Of a DNA stretch of 64,000 bases, positions 11,462 to 25,500 are shown in pieces. Positions within the stretch are counted from its first letter, which is position 1; every line of letters begins with the position of its first letter. This DNA comes from Phlebotomus papatasi. Lineage: Eukaryota; Arthropoda; Insecta; Diptera; Psychodidae. The DNA lies in the NCBI RefSeq assembly GCF_024763615.1, contig NC_077222.1, forward strand, positions 42,408,001 to 42,472,000. Reading direction: 5' to 3'. The notes beneath the pieces were generated by a model. That model was not told the DNA's origin. It made no database searches and saw only the letters and a list, made by a program, of their open reading frames with translations. Position numbers and translations under genes: made by a program.

Positions 11462-12309
11462 GTAAGTCGCGAAGATATGTGTTCAGTGTCAACTTTTCGT
11501 GTCTTCCGGTTGATCAAGAGAACCATTCTGATAAGATTCTTGATGTCCAAAAAATCAGTATCTATCAGAAGTTCGTGCAGAACGTTTTAATAGATCACAT
11601 AGTGCTTCTCAGCAAGATACTAATGGATTGATGTTAATCAAGTGTAGTTGTTTTGTGAATATCCTGTGTATTTAGTTTTCATCCTTAAAGAAGCTTCCTA
11701 AAAAGGTGATGATTGATTTCAATTTTTTTAATGTCAATGTCATGTCGCGAGACAATAAAACTGTTTCGCTAGACAACGCGTTGTATTTTAACTTCAATTG
11801 AGTATCATGGGCAAAATGAAAGATTTCCTCATCGTGTGCCAAGAATTATATAAGAATTTCCCTCTCTTCGCCAGATACTTTTCCCGTAGAGTTTATCACG
11901 TGTTCACGACCAGATTTTCGCATCTCAAGTTCACGTACACAGTGGCATAAGGGCTATGAATTATTCACACATTGAGATCAGACATACCGGTGGGTCACTT
12001 CTTGGCCGCCAAAATGCACCGTGATGCTCCGTCTTAACTCTTCAGCCAGATGATTTCCTATACAGACAGTTGATCTTGTGAGAATAGTTCTGAGCTCACG
12101 AAACGATCTGAGGAAGTAATTTTTCGGCTAAAGTTTGCCAACTATTTCTCATATACCTCAGTTGTTTCACCACTATCCCTATGACAACACGGGAAATCAT
12201 TGAGTCTCAATAAATCGTCTCTAATTAGTATTTGATTCCTCTCAGAGGAAAGTTACACTATCTGTGCTTTTGCAAATACTTAATCCTTAGAAAAAAGACA
12301 TCCTCAATC

Positions 12310-12339
12310 ATGGCGAGAAGACAAAGTCGTGTGAATTTT
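12310..12339 (+). CDS. Candidate alternative first coding exon of the SLC22 gene
   Basis: ATG at 12310 opens ten codons (MARRQSRVNF) that end in phase 0 at a consensus donor GTAAGT (12340). It can join the same 16365 acceptor frame as the 11459 mini-exon. The ten residues are basic and look like a cytosolic N-terminal tip. Chance occurrence is possible because the exon is so short. Confidence 0.25.
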
Positions 12340-12640
12340 GTAAGTTTCTGTGAATCAAAAATGCAGGATTTAAAATATGTGTCGTCACGATGTGATAAAT
12401 GATTTCTGAGAAACTCAGAGGAATTTCCAGCTACAAAACCTTGGCAAACATTTAATAGACTCCAATTTGAGTTAACGAGGAATACGCAAATACGGACTTA
12501 TTTCCAAAATTAGAAAGCTTTTCACAAACTAGTGGCAAATTTGATGACTTTTTTTGATACTCATTTTAAGATCCAAATCTCAAAGGTTTAACCCTTTCAA
12601 GCCAAAAGGATTACAAGACAATTTTTTTCTCTCTTATGGC

Positions 12641-13038
12641 GTTATCACACTTGCACATTAAAATTTTAATATGATTCACATTAATTGTCGCTTGTGAGCG
12701 TTTAAATATGTTATTTGTGTCTTTGAGTCACTTAATATTTGAGGTTTTTCTATTTGTTGATAAAGAAGTGGACTTGGCCTGCAAAAATAAGTTTAAATTT
12801 ACCTAAAGCACAAATATTTTTCACATTAAGAAATTAAAGAGAAAATTGCATTAATCTATCGCATTAATGCTATAAATCAATTTATATCAAATTTTGCGGG
12901 CCAAGTCTACCTTTTCATCAACAAATAGATCAAATTTTGAATATGAAATGATTCAAACACACAAATTACACATTTGGATTCTCACCAGCGACAATTAATG
13001 TGAATCATATTAAAATTTTAATGTGCAAGTGTGATAAC
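12641..13038. mobile_element. 398-bp near-palindromic MITE
   Basis: The left arm GTTATCACACTTGCACATTA and its inverted match at the right end (...GTGCAAGTGTGATAAC) extend inward for about 150 bp on each side, including ATTGTCGCT/AGCGACAAT and a central pair GACTTGGCCTGC/GCGGGCCAAGTC. The whole unit could fold into one long hairpin. No open frame. It lies upstream of the transporter's main exons. Confidence 0.8.
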
Positions 13039-13703
13039 ACAGTTATATTTCTGATCGTTTGAATCTTCTCTATTTTTCAAATCTGTATCAGGATTTATAA
13101 AATCCATATTATCAGAAAATTCGGGGAGCTACACTCAGTTTTTGGTTTCTCTATAAGTAAAGCTAAAAAAAGAAAAGCAAAAAAAATAATTAACAAATCT
13201 TTTGCCATGAAATTATGGATTTATCTTGAATATAGACTATTTTATATTAATTTACTATTCTAATTAATTTTTTGACACAATTTTTACTTTAGTCATTATT
13301 GATTTTTTAAAAAAAAGCATTAAATGTGATATTTAGAATTACAAATACCAAAAAAAGAACTAAAAATCTTACAACTGATGTAAAAAGATTAAAAAAAAAA
13401 GTTTTTATTCCAATATTAACACAATATGCACTTGGCAGAGTTGCATGATGTTTTTTTAAGTCATAATTGCGTGATACTTCCTTATATTCTTTTATGCGAT
13501 ACACAATAAAAAAATATTACAACAATGATCGTTGATTTGTTATTTTAACACAGTTTATGTTAAAAAGTTATACAAATGCGTGTACGTCAGAAAAATGTGT
13601 AAAGCAAAGTTTGTGTAATGGAAAGCTGTGTAATCACACAACAAAGTTAGCAATTAATTACAGTTGTGTAGATTTTGTTACACATTTTGTGTAATGCGTT
13701 AAA

Positions 13704-13850
13704 CACACTTATGACTTAAGCCGAAAGACGACTTAAGACAATTGTAATCAAAAGATTATATTTCTGAACTGAATGGAAACTGATGAAAATTTAGTCGAAT
13801 CATTATTTTGATTACGTTAAACCGTCTCTCGGCTTAAGTCGTAAGTGTGT
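13704..13850. mobile_element. Short palindromic MITE
   Basis: About 147 bp with inverted ends ACACACTTATGACTTAAGCC and ...GGCTTAAGTCGTAAGTGTGT. Target duplication is not clear. Non-coding. Confidence 0.65.
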
Positions 13851-16364
13851 CTAGGGCTTAATAAATTTTATTTCTTATTTTTATCCTATAAATAGAAAAA
13901 AAAACTTTCAAAAATTCACAGATTATTTTCTGTATCGTTTTTAATGGGTTAATTTCGAATAAGAATTAGTATGTCAAACAAAAAAAATCAACTTATTTTC
14001 CTATTAGCATACGTTCTTTTTCTCATTTTCTGTAACTTGAGACATTTCAAAGTCTATTAAAAGGAACATTTTATTTTTATGGCAGTACGCTTATTAAGCA
14101 CTCCCTAAACTTCAAATTTAAACCTTTAGCAGTATTTATAATTTCAATTTTAGCAATATTTCAAATTTCTTCTGCATTAGAATAATTAATATTCAAAATC
14201 TAAATCGAGAAAAAAATTATGAGATGTATTGCGGCACTAATCTCAAATTTCAACTGGAATGAGTGCTTAAAATGTATTAAAACGAGCTATGATTTTCATT
14301 AAGACTAGAAGGTCAAAAGATACCAAAATACTAATTAAATTGAATTACCTTTATTTAAATTTATTAAGAGATCTTACGGCTAATTAGCATGTTTGTTTTA
14401 GTTTTTAGTTTTATCACTTATTACAGTAAAAGTACAGGTGTACAGTGTACACAGGTATTTTCTCTTTGGTTAGAACATTTTAAATAAAAAATAACCACTA
14501 TAAAATATATGACAAGAAATTTAAAAAAAGGAATCTACTACTAATGTATATAAAAACCAAATTAATGTGGTTTCTTTCAATTGATCAAATAAAATTCAAT
14601 TGAAATATCATCATAATTACATCTAACAAAATACAACGTCTCCTAGTGTATTGGAGAGATGTTACTTCTAATTTTACATAATTCGTAATAATTAAGCCTT
14701 CATGTAGCCATGCTATGACCACTAACTTGCCAACATTCTAAATTTCATTGTATTTTATGAATGAACTGAGCTTCTGGCTTCCTATCAGAATTTAGGTCAT
14801 ACGTTATTACTTATTAAACGGATCTGTATCACTTATTCTCCATACTTGCAGCATTGCTTCTGTTTACATTTTGCAATTCTCAATAATTCCCACAATATGT
14901 TTACATTTTTTATCGATCATTGATTGTCTGAATTTGATTAAGTTCCCAAGCAAGGCAGCTATTTAAGAATCGCATGGTATCAAGATAGAGTATATGCAAT
15001 GACGTAAGCACGACCAAGTATAGTGTATAGTCTAAAAAAAATTATGAAACTATCGCGCATTACAATTGTATAATGAAGTCAGAAAAGATTTTAGAACCTC
15101 TTTTAAAGGACGTATTACTTCTAAAAGGGCTTTTTTTCGTAAAAGTTTTATAAAATATGCAACTTAATCATCTCAATATTCTGTCTTTAACCCGGATTGT
15201 GACGGGTTACGAGAGGAAAATTTCCAAAAGAATGTTAATTGAGTAAATGCCGCAGATATAGTAAAATAGAGTTAAACATGTTAAAGTTAGAGAAAAAATC
15301 ACTCAATTAGCTATTACACACAATGCAAATTTAATCTATCCTTTTAATTGATCATTTATAATGGGTCCCCGTCAAGGACGGTTCCTCTTATACTATCAAG
15401 TGCAAATAAGAGCTTTCAAATTTTCATGAAATATTCGGATGATTGAAATTTAAAGGAAATTTTCTGTAAATCAAATAGAATCCTCGTCATTTCCAAACAA
15501 TTGTCTTCTCTCTAATTGGAGGCAATAGAATAAGTATAGTTAGTTTAAGATACTACTCAAAATAATCGCAATCATACTTAGTTTAAGGCAACTTAGTAAC
15601 AACTAATTAAACTTAAAGCAAGTTTCTCTAAATACCTAACATATTTATTTTGAAACGTTTCCATAAGTTTCTTTTTTCTATTCTAATTTTGGGTTTTATA
15701 TAATTATTTTTTTGTAATTGTCTTGTAATCAAGTATAGTTATAGTTTTTCGGAGCTAAGAAACAACCTGCTGAGCTGTAATTTTTAATTCTTATTAGCTT
15801 TTTAATTAGTTAGCAGGTTTAACTAAAAAAAATAAAACTATATAAATAAAAATTTAGTTGTACTTAAGTAAAGTTACTTTTTCCGCTCCCGATTAAACTT
15901 TAATTTTCAGAATTCAAAATAAAAAAAATATTGACTCTCTGTGAAACTAAAACTCTGTGAAATTTTCCATTATATTTCAATTGAAAAAAATCCAACTCCA
16001 AGCCATAGACATGAAGAAATTTGCAATTTTTGAATTGATGAATCGCATATTAAAAGTAAGTTTTCCTCACGAAAAAGCTCCCCATTCACATGCAATTTCC
16101 CATGGCAATCGGCAGAGCAAAGGCGCTAATTGAACCTAGGCACCAGCACCTCTCGTCAGTACCGTAGAACGTTTCCTATAGAATGGAGCAGAAGAAAGTG
16201 CTGTAATAGCTTTAGTAGTTCAATCTCTGGTCCACGGTGGATAGAATTTTGAGCCCATCGGGCGCGAGTGTTTCAGTGCTAAAGGAGGCTCCTTAATTAA
16301 TTTATTACCCTTTTATAATTGTGTTCTGTGACTGAAGTGTGTGTTCTCCCCCATTGAAATATAG
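13851..16364. other. Upstream/5' region of the SLC22 gene
   Basis: AT-rich to about 16050, with nothing recognised. The sequence is more GC-rich from about 16080 onward, and TCAGT within GTCAGTACCG (about 16155) could be an initiator. A third possible start, ATG at 16011 with fifteen codons ending at GTAAGT (16056), is also phase 0 but lies in low-complexity sequence and is weaker. 16342-16364 reads as a pyrimidine tract and ATAG acceptor for the exon that continues into the main transporter exon. Confidence 0.35.
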
Positions 16365-16550
16365 GCAGACTTCCCGCTACTCAATTCGGGTGCAACACCA
16401 GGTGGAGGAGCGGCGAACTCGACCCCCCAATGCAGAGAGACGAGTGGCGATTTTGAGCCCGTTGCACCAGCACCATCGCACAATATCCCTTACCATCCGC
16501 GAAAGAAGTCCCTCATTGACGAAATCGACGTACCAACGGAAAACGTTGAT
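16365..16550 (+). CDS. Probable N-terminal extension of the SLC22 transporter
   Basis: The frame of the transporter stays open for 62 codons upstream of its first ATG (16551), back to a TAG at 16362-16364 that overlaps a candidate AG acceptor. The peptide begins ADFPLLNSGATPGG and ends SLIDEIDVPTENVD, followed directly by MVDKVD. Base composition is coding-like (GC-rich against an AT-rich background) and the last part is acidic and continuous with the known start. I infer that the real start lies in an upstream exon. If translation instead begins at 16551, this segment is 5' UTR. Confidence 0.5.
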
Positions 16551-19500
16551 ATGGTAGACAAGGTGGATATCATTGGAAAAGTCGTTGGCGACTGGGGATG
16601 CTGGCAATTGCGCACAGTTCTCCTTATCTTCCTCTGCAAAATCCCCAGTTCGTGGTTTATGGCATGCATCATATTCACTGCACCAGCACCTCGTCACGGA
16701 GACTTTTTCTGCAAACCACCAACCCATCTGCCCCTTATACAAGAAGTCAACAAGACAGCTTGGATTAAAATATCCCATCCACAGATTCCCACAGATCCCA
16801 ATGATCAGGAACTCTCCATAGATTTTTGCAATGTATATGAAGATGCCCTAGACCACGTTATTAGATACTTCAACAGGACTGATGTGAGCAATCCATGGAT
16901 TGAGCCTGAACGCAATGCCACAAACATTATCCCGTGCGAGAGTTTTGAGCACCACAGTGACTACAAAAGTATCATCACGGATTTTGATTTGGTGTGTTCA
17001 AAAGATATTCTAGTCGCCACTACCCAGTTCTTTCACCTCTTCGGTGTACTCTGGGGTGGTATCATCACTACTCAACTTCTAGTGCAGTAAGTCTAAATAC
17101 ACAAGTTAATTCTTTTATGTTTAGTTCATGTCATCATCATTTTCGTAAAGTCTTAGAAGTATAAGAATGCGTGCCATGACCTATTGGCACCCTATTTTTT
17201 TAACATTTAGGGTACGAAATATAAACACCTATCCCTTATAAGACAAGCCAGAGTAATGAAAAAAATCATATTACTTGCATTTTATTAGATACATTAAATA
17301 GCTGTCAGTGTTTTACTGCGAATAAGTGTTCCCTGTCGAACAGATCGAAATTTGACCCTATTTAACGTAATTGTTTTCATAAAGTTTTAGGATCACAATT
17401 ATATACTTTTTATATAGTAGAGTACGTAATCAGATTAAGGGTTAAATAGCGATTACCGCAATTACCGTCGATGATCTCTATTATGCTTTTATTTTTAAAA
17501 TATATTTCGCAACGAAATTAATAAAAATTTAGTAGCTATTAATCATTATTATTAACAGTTACAACGAAAAATATAGCTATATTAAAGAGCAAATCCTATG
17601 TGAGCTAAATAGGAAAATTATGCACACAAATGATACATTTTTTGATTTCCTTTTCATTCCTAGACCTTTAAATTTAAATTGATAAATTTAAATTAATTTT
17701 TTTCTAAGTATTTGAGGGATAAACTTTTTTGTAAACCGATTCCAATAATAGACGTATAAGAATTTTCTAAATACTACTTCAGCAGGTTTAAGGGGTTACG
17801 TAGGTCAAGAAGACTAAAAAGCATAATATTTTTTCTAATATTTTCAACATTATAAAAAATTTATTTAATTCAAGCTTCTTAGGCATATAAAAGTACAATA
17901 TTTAAACTATATTTTCTAAAATTTTCATTAAAAAATCTTAAAAATTCAGCCATTGAGACCTGGGGCGGAATGATAACTTTTTGATACTTATCAATTTTAA
18001 TCGATAAATTTGTATCTTACATTAAGTAAATGATGGCTTTTTACGCATTGTTAGGCCATTTATTTTGACATTCTTAATAGAATCTGATTGTTAATAAATA
18101 TTTGTATAATCTACAAAAAGTACAACTATCGTTTAATTTTTTGATTTTGCTTTAGATTTTTTTAATACTTTTCAGTGAGCAACATTTCTCGAAATTGGTT
18201 CAATCTAAAATCTAAAAACTAAATAATATCCTGTTAGCTGATGAGATAAACTAGTCCTTGAATGAAAGATTTTATGTTTAGTTGATCACAACTTATTCTA
18301 CAAGACGAAACGTGGTGTAAGATACGTTAAAAATTGGAAATTTTATATGAATTTATCCCAAAAATTCATATTTAATTTTTCTTTTTTATCAAAAATCCTT
18401 CGTTCAAGAATTAGTTTAATTCATGAGCTAATAGGAAATATTTGGTTTCTTGATTTCTGATGAACGAGAAATCTTGTTCACTTAAAAGTTTGTTTTTTTT
18501 TTCAAAAAGGTCTCAGAAATCAAGTCTCAAAGGCTTATTTTTTAAATTTCTAAATGAAAATTTTAGAAAATATAGTTTAAATTTTGTAGTTTTATATGCT
18601 TAAGAGCTTGAATTAAATATTTTTTATGTTGAAAAAAAATAGAGAAAATGTGCTGTTAGTTTGCCCCACATAACCCCTTAACAATCGCATAAACTTGCGT
18701 ATGATTTTTTTTAGTTTAACATAATATAATACATAACAAAAATCCGTTTAGCATATTAGGAGTATTTTTGATTATAAAATATGTATTTTATTCAGACTGT
18801 CGCTTTCATCAGAAGTCTCGTATAATAATCGGTAAATACACAAAATTTACGATATTTGTTGACGGAGCTGGCAACGAGATTAGCAAGTGCCAATAATGAG
18901 AAAAAATCTCCAAATTTGTAAAAAAATTTATGTGTGTGGAAAAAATAAATTTGTAATTTCTAATTAGACCCTGAAGGAAATACCATTGAAGATTGAAACG
19001 TTGGCTGAATAAAGAAAAATTCCAAAAAGGAATATAAACTGAATTCCTAAAAACCAGATTTGGCTTAAGTTTTATTAAAATAAGCGTTGGTAATGACGAT
19101 TACCCATACTTTCCCATAAATACTTTCCCATTTTTATTAATTAAATTAATTAATTGGTAAACCATTTTTTTTATTAATTGAAATTAAAACAAATATTCAA
19201 TTCAAATTAATTTAGGAAAATCATAACAGGGGTATAATTTATATACTTTTAGATTCTAATAAGGGCCCAAATAGATTCAGGCTGATCCTCCAGAATATTT
19301 AGCCCATATAGCCTCTAAAATTTTGTAGTAAAGATTGTTCCCAAATGATCATACATCGAGGGCTTACGATCATCGATAAGAGGTCTTTTGCATAACTTTT
19401 CTTTAACTAATCCTTTCCTGCCCAATTACCACAAACTAAATATTTTCGAGGATCAGCTTTAGTCTATTAACGCCCTAAGAGTAATTTTAAATGGCTTTCT

Positions 19501-22500
19501 TATAAAAGATCAAATACATCTATTAGTTTTTTTTAGATAATGCAAAAAAATTAAATTAGGCTTAAAATGTGATTTCCTTAAAGAAATTTAATTGGGTTTC
19601 AGAGATTAGACGATTTTTTTCCAAATACCTTTTTATTTTAAAATTGATTTTTAACAACAAATTGGTAAATTGCTAGAAGTAATTAAAATACAAACAAGTA
19701 AACGTCCTTAAAATGATAACAGAAAAGGTTAAAGCCTTTGAAAATGAATAAAAATCAATATTTAGCTAAAATTCTAACAATTAAACTAAACGAATACTTC
19801 ACGGTTCAAGTGAAGTTTACGAAGGTAAAAACGCAAAATATTAAGAGTTTCATTATCATCACCTTGATGTGCGAAATTGCGTGTTCATCTCAAATCTATT
19901 CTTTACCTCAATTATTTCCTTGAATTTAAAAAAAAAGAATTTGTGATAACTCAATTGTATTTTGCAGCTTCAGTCCTCGACGGGTAATGTTGGCAGGAAT
20001 GCTGTCGCAGATTATCTGTGGGAATCTCACTGGTCTGGTCACAACTTATGGACTTCATGTCTTCTTTAGGTGCTTATCGGCAATTTGTTGTGGACTCATG
20101 TACACTTCAGGGGCCGTTATATGTGAGTTTTCCCCAGCATTATTACAAAAATACCAGAGATGAGAAATTAATATGGCTTTTCCTCGAATAGTTTCTGATA
20201 TCACGGCGGGAAAGTACAAGACTATTGTGTGCACAATGTTTGAGCAATTTTGGTCAATTGGCGTGATTCTTCTTCCCGGAATGGCGAGCTTTGTCAACAA
20301 TTGGTCTCAACTCTACATGGCCATCTCCTTCCCTACCTTTATCCTCGTCATTCTCCATAGGTGAGGCTTATATCTGAAATATTCCCAGAATGATCATCTG
20401 ATCGGTTCAAAATTGGCAGATTTAGTCCATTTTACAATAATTGTTGATTCACATAGTTAGGATAATTGTATCATATAACACTTTTTCCTCTACAATCAAC
20501 GAACTACTCATTCATTTATTGATAGGAAGATACAAATGTTAGGTATAATCTTTGGCGTTAAATGTTTCAGTAAATATTATTTCATTGAAATATTTAATAT
20601 TTAAATTTAATAGAAAAAGGTTCAGAAAATATTTGTGAATTTACCGTAGTTCGTTACGAAAATAATACAAAGCAGTTAAAGAAGGTCAATAAGAGGAAGT
20701 TGTGCGAAAATCTTTTTGTCTATAAGATTATGTTCCTTAGAATATCCTAATGACAATATTTGCTCAAAAACCGATGTGATCTAATTTCTCCAGTAACAAC
20801 AAAATGAAATTAATTGCCTGAAAAAGCACTAATTAAACAATTCAATCAGTTAATTTGTTCTACGAGGTTTATCTTATGTAAACGAGGAAAAGTTCTCTAT
20901 TTTGTATGAATCACAGTATTTTGCTCTTTGTATTTCGTGCAATGTTTTCCCAAGATAAATATACCAATTGTATCGAGATGAAGCAACTTTTCTCCCGACT
21001 TTGAATCTTTAACAATAAATAATAAAATAAATCTATAAAAAGCAGGACTAAGAAAAATAACACATTTTCACCTTGCATTTGTTAATTAAACTATACTCCT
21101 CAAAGAAAAATATTCCAATTTGTAAGAATTTTATATTAATTGCATTTTTTAAATAAATTAATCTTATTAATACAATTAACTCTATTAAATAAAATAAATA
21201 TATGCTATAGAAAAAGACTGACGCAATTGGTATAAAAGAATCATGAAGCAAAGATCGCAAATTCAAATCAGTTCTATCATCAATTCATAAATCAAAGATT
21301 TAATGAAATAATTTTCAATGTCATTTTAAACATAATTTATTCTCCGACTTTTGTAAATATTCATAAAGGCCTAAATTCTAAAACCTTTAAAAAAATCTCA
21401 GTGTATAACTTTGAAATTGAAATTTCAGGTGGATCCCTGATTCCCCTCGTTGGCTAATTGCCAGGAATAAAGTGAGTGAGGCCAAAGCGATCCTCGAGGA
21501 GGCAGCGAGGATTAATGGGAAGAAAAATGCACTGCCTCGTGATCTCGAGCATCTGCTCCAAGTTCAAGCTGCATCCTGCCTCGAGGGAGCACCACCGCCA
21601 AATTGGTGGGGTCTCTGGGAAGGGCATCGTGCCAAACGCCACATGATCTGTGTTCACCTTGTCTGGTCCATCTACATTGTCACCTACTACGGCATGCTCT
21701 TAAATATCAGAGTCTTTGGCCGAGAGCATTTGGAAGTTAATACAATTGTAGCAGGAATTTGTGAAATTATTGGAACCTTTATTGGACTTTACTTGATACT
21801 CAACAGCAGCAGAAAGTGGCTCTGGACGGGAATTTGGAATGTCGTGGCTGGTTTAGCAGCATGCACAATCTGGCTGATTCCACCCTCAGGTAAATAAAAT
21901 TATCCTTATGCTACTAATCTTAATGATAGCGTAATTCTCAATTGTCTCGAATATGATAAGACTGTAATATTTTTGTCTGAAAATTTTAGAAAATTAATTC
22001 AATTAAGTTTGCTAAACTCTAAATTAGAAATTATTTATTTTATCTGTAAAACCAGTCGAAATATTCTTAGTAAAGGAAAATTAAGAGATTTTACCATCTT
22101 TGCAAGGACGTAAAATAATTCCTGATCGATTTAACATTACTTTACTGGAGAAAATGGAATATTGTATTGATCATTGCTCATTCATGCCCAAAAATATTTA
22201 TTTCTTAAAATAAAAGAAAAAAAATCTAAAGAAAACTCATATAGACGATATTGATTAAAATTTTAATTTAAAATGGTCAATAAAATATTAAATTTTACTT
22301 AGTAAAATCTGAAAGTATCAAAAACAAAACTCAAGAATATTACGATTTAGCTCACATTGGACATTTCAACCAAATGAACTACTGTTTTGAAATGTCTTTT
22401 GTTAGGTCTTATGAGCTTTCTAAAAATCTCAAAATCACTTAATTTGGATTAAAAATCTATAAAATATAAAAATCGACGAAAGATATTAAAAGACTTGTGC

Positions 22501-25500
22501 AAAATCTAATTTTTTAAATCTTCAAAATAGGCTTTTTTCGGGAAAATTTTGATCAAAAGGAACCTACAATGTCGTCTTGGTAAAGGTTTTAGGGCAAGCT
22601 AGGGCTTTCCACATCAGAACCCAAAATAATCAAAACATTGTTAGAATAGAATTTTTGAAAGAAACTTTCAAAAAAATTTTGAAATTCTAAAATTTAGCAT
22701 TTTTTATTTAATTTCTGATCAATTTCTCTCCTGTTTGTTCGAGAATAAAGTCGTCTTGATGGCTTTACCAAGCTTTCAGCTTACCAAATCCACCGATGTA
22801 GTGAATTTAAATTAAATTTTTAATTTTAAACACATAAAAAGAACTTTTTTTTTCTCATTGGAATCTCCATTGAAGAAAACCCTTTTTAGAAATGTTTTAG
22901 ACATTTAGAGAATTTTTTGTGGAAGTGCTTTCGTCTTTGCAAATAATTTCGGATCATAAAAAAACGATATGGAAATGGATTTATGGTGAATTTTAAACAG
23001 AATTCTTGTAAAAATCTTCATAAGAAAGTTAAAAAAAAAAACCGAATTGATCCTTTTCTTAAAACACAAAAAGGTTATATATATTTTTACGAAAACTAAA
23101 ATCAGATTAAATTAAGATTTATGCTATTTTTAAACTAAAAAGTCTAAAAGCCTTTGTGGTTTAAGAATGTCGGTTTGGGACATTAATGTCAAGCTTAAAA
23201 TGCAATTTCCTCCAATAAAAAGCTAAGCAGATCCGTGAGAAAGTTTTTGTACCCCCTTGTCTAAATCCGTCTAAATCGGCGAAGAAATGGAATAAAAAAT
23301 AGCATTTCTTCGACAATCACTTCATAGGGGAGACTGGGGCAAAATTTGTCAAAACGAAAATTTCAATATTCACTATTTTCTAAAATAAAAGAGATTGAGG
23401 CTTGAAATTTTTATTATAGATAGCCTTCATGAACTTTCTTAAACTTACAAAGTTTTAAGGGATTCGAGGAAAGATTATGTAAAATAAAAAAAAAATGAAA
23501 TTTTGAGCCCTATTTTTGGAATATTTGGGTTACAGAAAATATCAATACTGATTAGCTCAATTTAAGCACATTTCTCGTTAAGATAGAGAAAAATTATCTT
23601 CGACAAAGTTGTAGAGGAATAAATTTCCTATAAAAATATGTCTATTTGATATTTTTAACGTTTGCGAGAGTAAAACGTCACAAATTATCCGAAGACTGAC
23701 AAAATTTGCCCCAGCAATTTTAAGAATATCCACAAAATTGACTTTTATGGCTCCGGCACACCTTTTAGATTTTAGATCATTAAAATTTCATGAAATCAAA
23801 ATTCACATCCCTTTCTTTCTCATATGTTTTGAATATGTCTATCTCCTTCTTATGCACTCCAAATTCGATTGAGCTAAATTGAATTTGTTGTAATGCTTAA
23901 AAGAAGAAGAAGAGTGCAAAAAAAATTAGATAGACATATGCAAAACGTATGAGAAAGAAAGGGATTCGAAGTTCGACTTCATGAAATTTTTCTGATCTGA
24001 AAGGTGTGCCGGAGCCATTAGAAAATGATTCGAAAATCACATTTCTTTCGAGATAGAGAAAAATAGTCTTCTCCAATGTTGTAAAGCAGTAAATTTCCTA
24101 TAAAAATATGCTCATTATAAAACGTTAAAATTCTCTCAGAGCTCGTGAAAGGATTAAATATGCGTTTTGACAAGTTTTGCCCCAGTCTCCACTAGATTTT
24201 TTTCCTAAAGGTCCTAATACAGATTTTATTGATTTTTAAATAAGCTCTTATTTTTTTTGCATTCGAACACGTTTTTCTTCTGGAGATAATCCTCATATTT
24301 GACCTCTTACAAAAATTCTGACTAGGGTAAAGTGATACAAGTTGGACATAGTGTTACAAGTTGGACAATTCGCTGGTACAAGTTAGACATGGCTTTTTTT
24401 CTTGATAAATACAGTACAAAATTTGTTTTTAAGCACAAGGAACCAAATTATAAAACTAAAAGCATTAAAAATATACAAATAAAAATGAAGTACTAAATTT
24501 ATCAAGAAAAAAAGTCCTGTCCAATTTGTACCACTTTACCCTACACCCGTGACTTTCACAATATTGTACATAGGACAAGATGTAGCGCTCCCGTTCTCAA
24601 TTGTGTTCTTGGTATCCTGGGGCCCCTTAAACCATTTGCTGACTAGGCTTCTTATCTTGTATCCGCCACTACTGGTCAGAAGGAAAAGGTTTTCAAGCTT
24701 TGCACACACTCTGGCTTCGAACATTTCATATTTTTCAGAAAATATGGGACTTTAAAACTAGTTATTAAATATATTGCCATAGATAGGTCACATTCATTAA
24801 GGGAATATGGGAAAAATATGAAAGCCTTCCCCCTATGGCTTTCCTGATTGTCTGAAAAATTCAGTTGTCGTAAAAACTATGATAATCCGGATCATGATCT
24901 AAACAAGACGCTTAATTTATTCTTGGATTACCTCCAGGCTTTATATCTCTCAGATATTTTGATTTTTTTTTAAAGTACTATAATTTTATAATGCGTAAAA
25001 ATCAGATTAAATTATGTAATTTAGTTGAAGGAATATCTCAATGATTAAAAAAATATTTTTAAAATAGTCGTAGCTAAACAATTCTTGCTTTCAATACTTT
25101 TTTTCTTTCTGAACTATCTCATAAACTTTAGTTTATTTTTAGATTAGAAATATTATATAGTGTAGAAAAAAATAAACATTGTTCCTTAGTATATAAAGTT
25201 ATTAAATATCCATCAAAGTCCCTAGACATGATAATATCACATGAATAATTCAATCTCTTCTTACACCTTACTTAAAACATGCACACATAAATATTGCTTT
25301 AACACTTGAAAGCATTTCCGCATTTTGTGAAATAAAAATTTGTTTTTCCTCTGATTCTATCACTTTTGCTAAATTTCTAAAATTTGAGATGTTCCATAGC
25401 GATAGCATGTAAATTAATTTCACAAGGTTTTTGATTGGAAACTGTGAAAATTTTTCTTTGCAAATATTAGGGAAAAGTTTGCATAAACTTGACGTGCAGG

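Noticed and set aside
16377..16778. 133-codon minus-strand frame
   Set aside because: Antisense to the N-terminal part of the transporter. The plus frame has the family motifs and correct splice phases.
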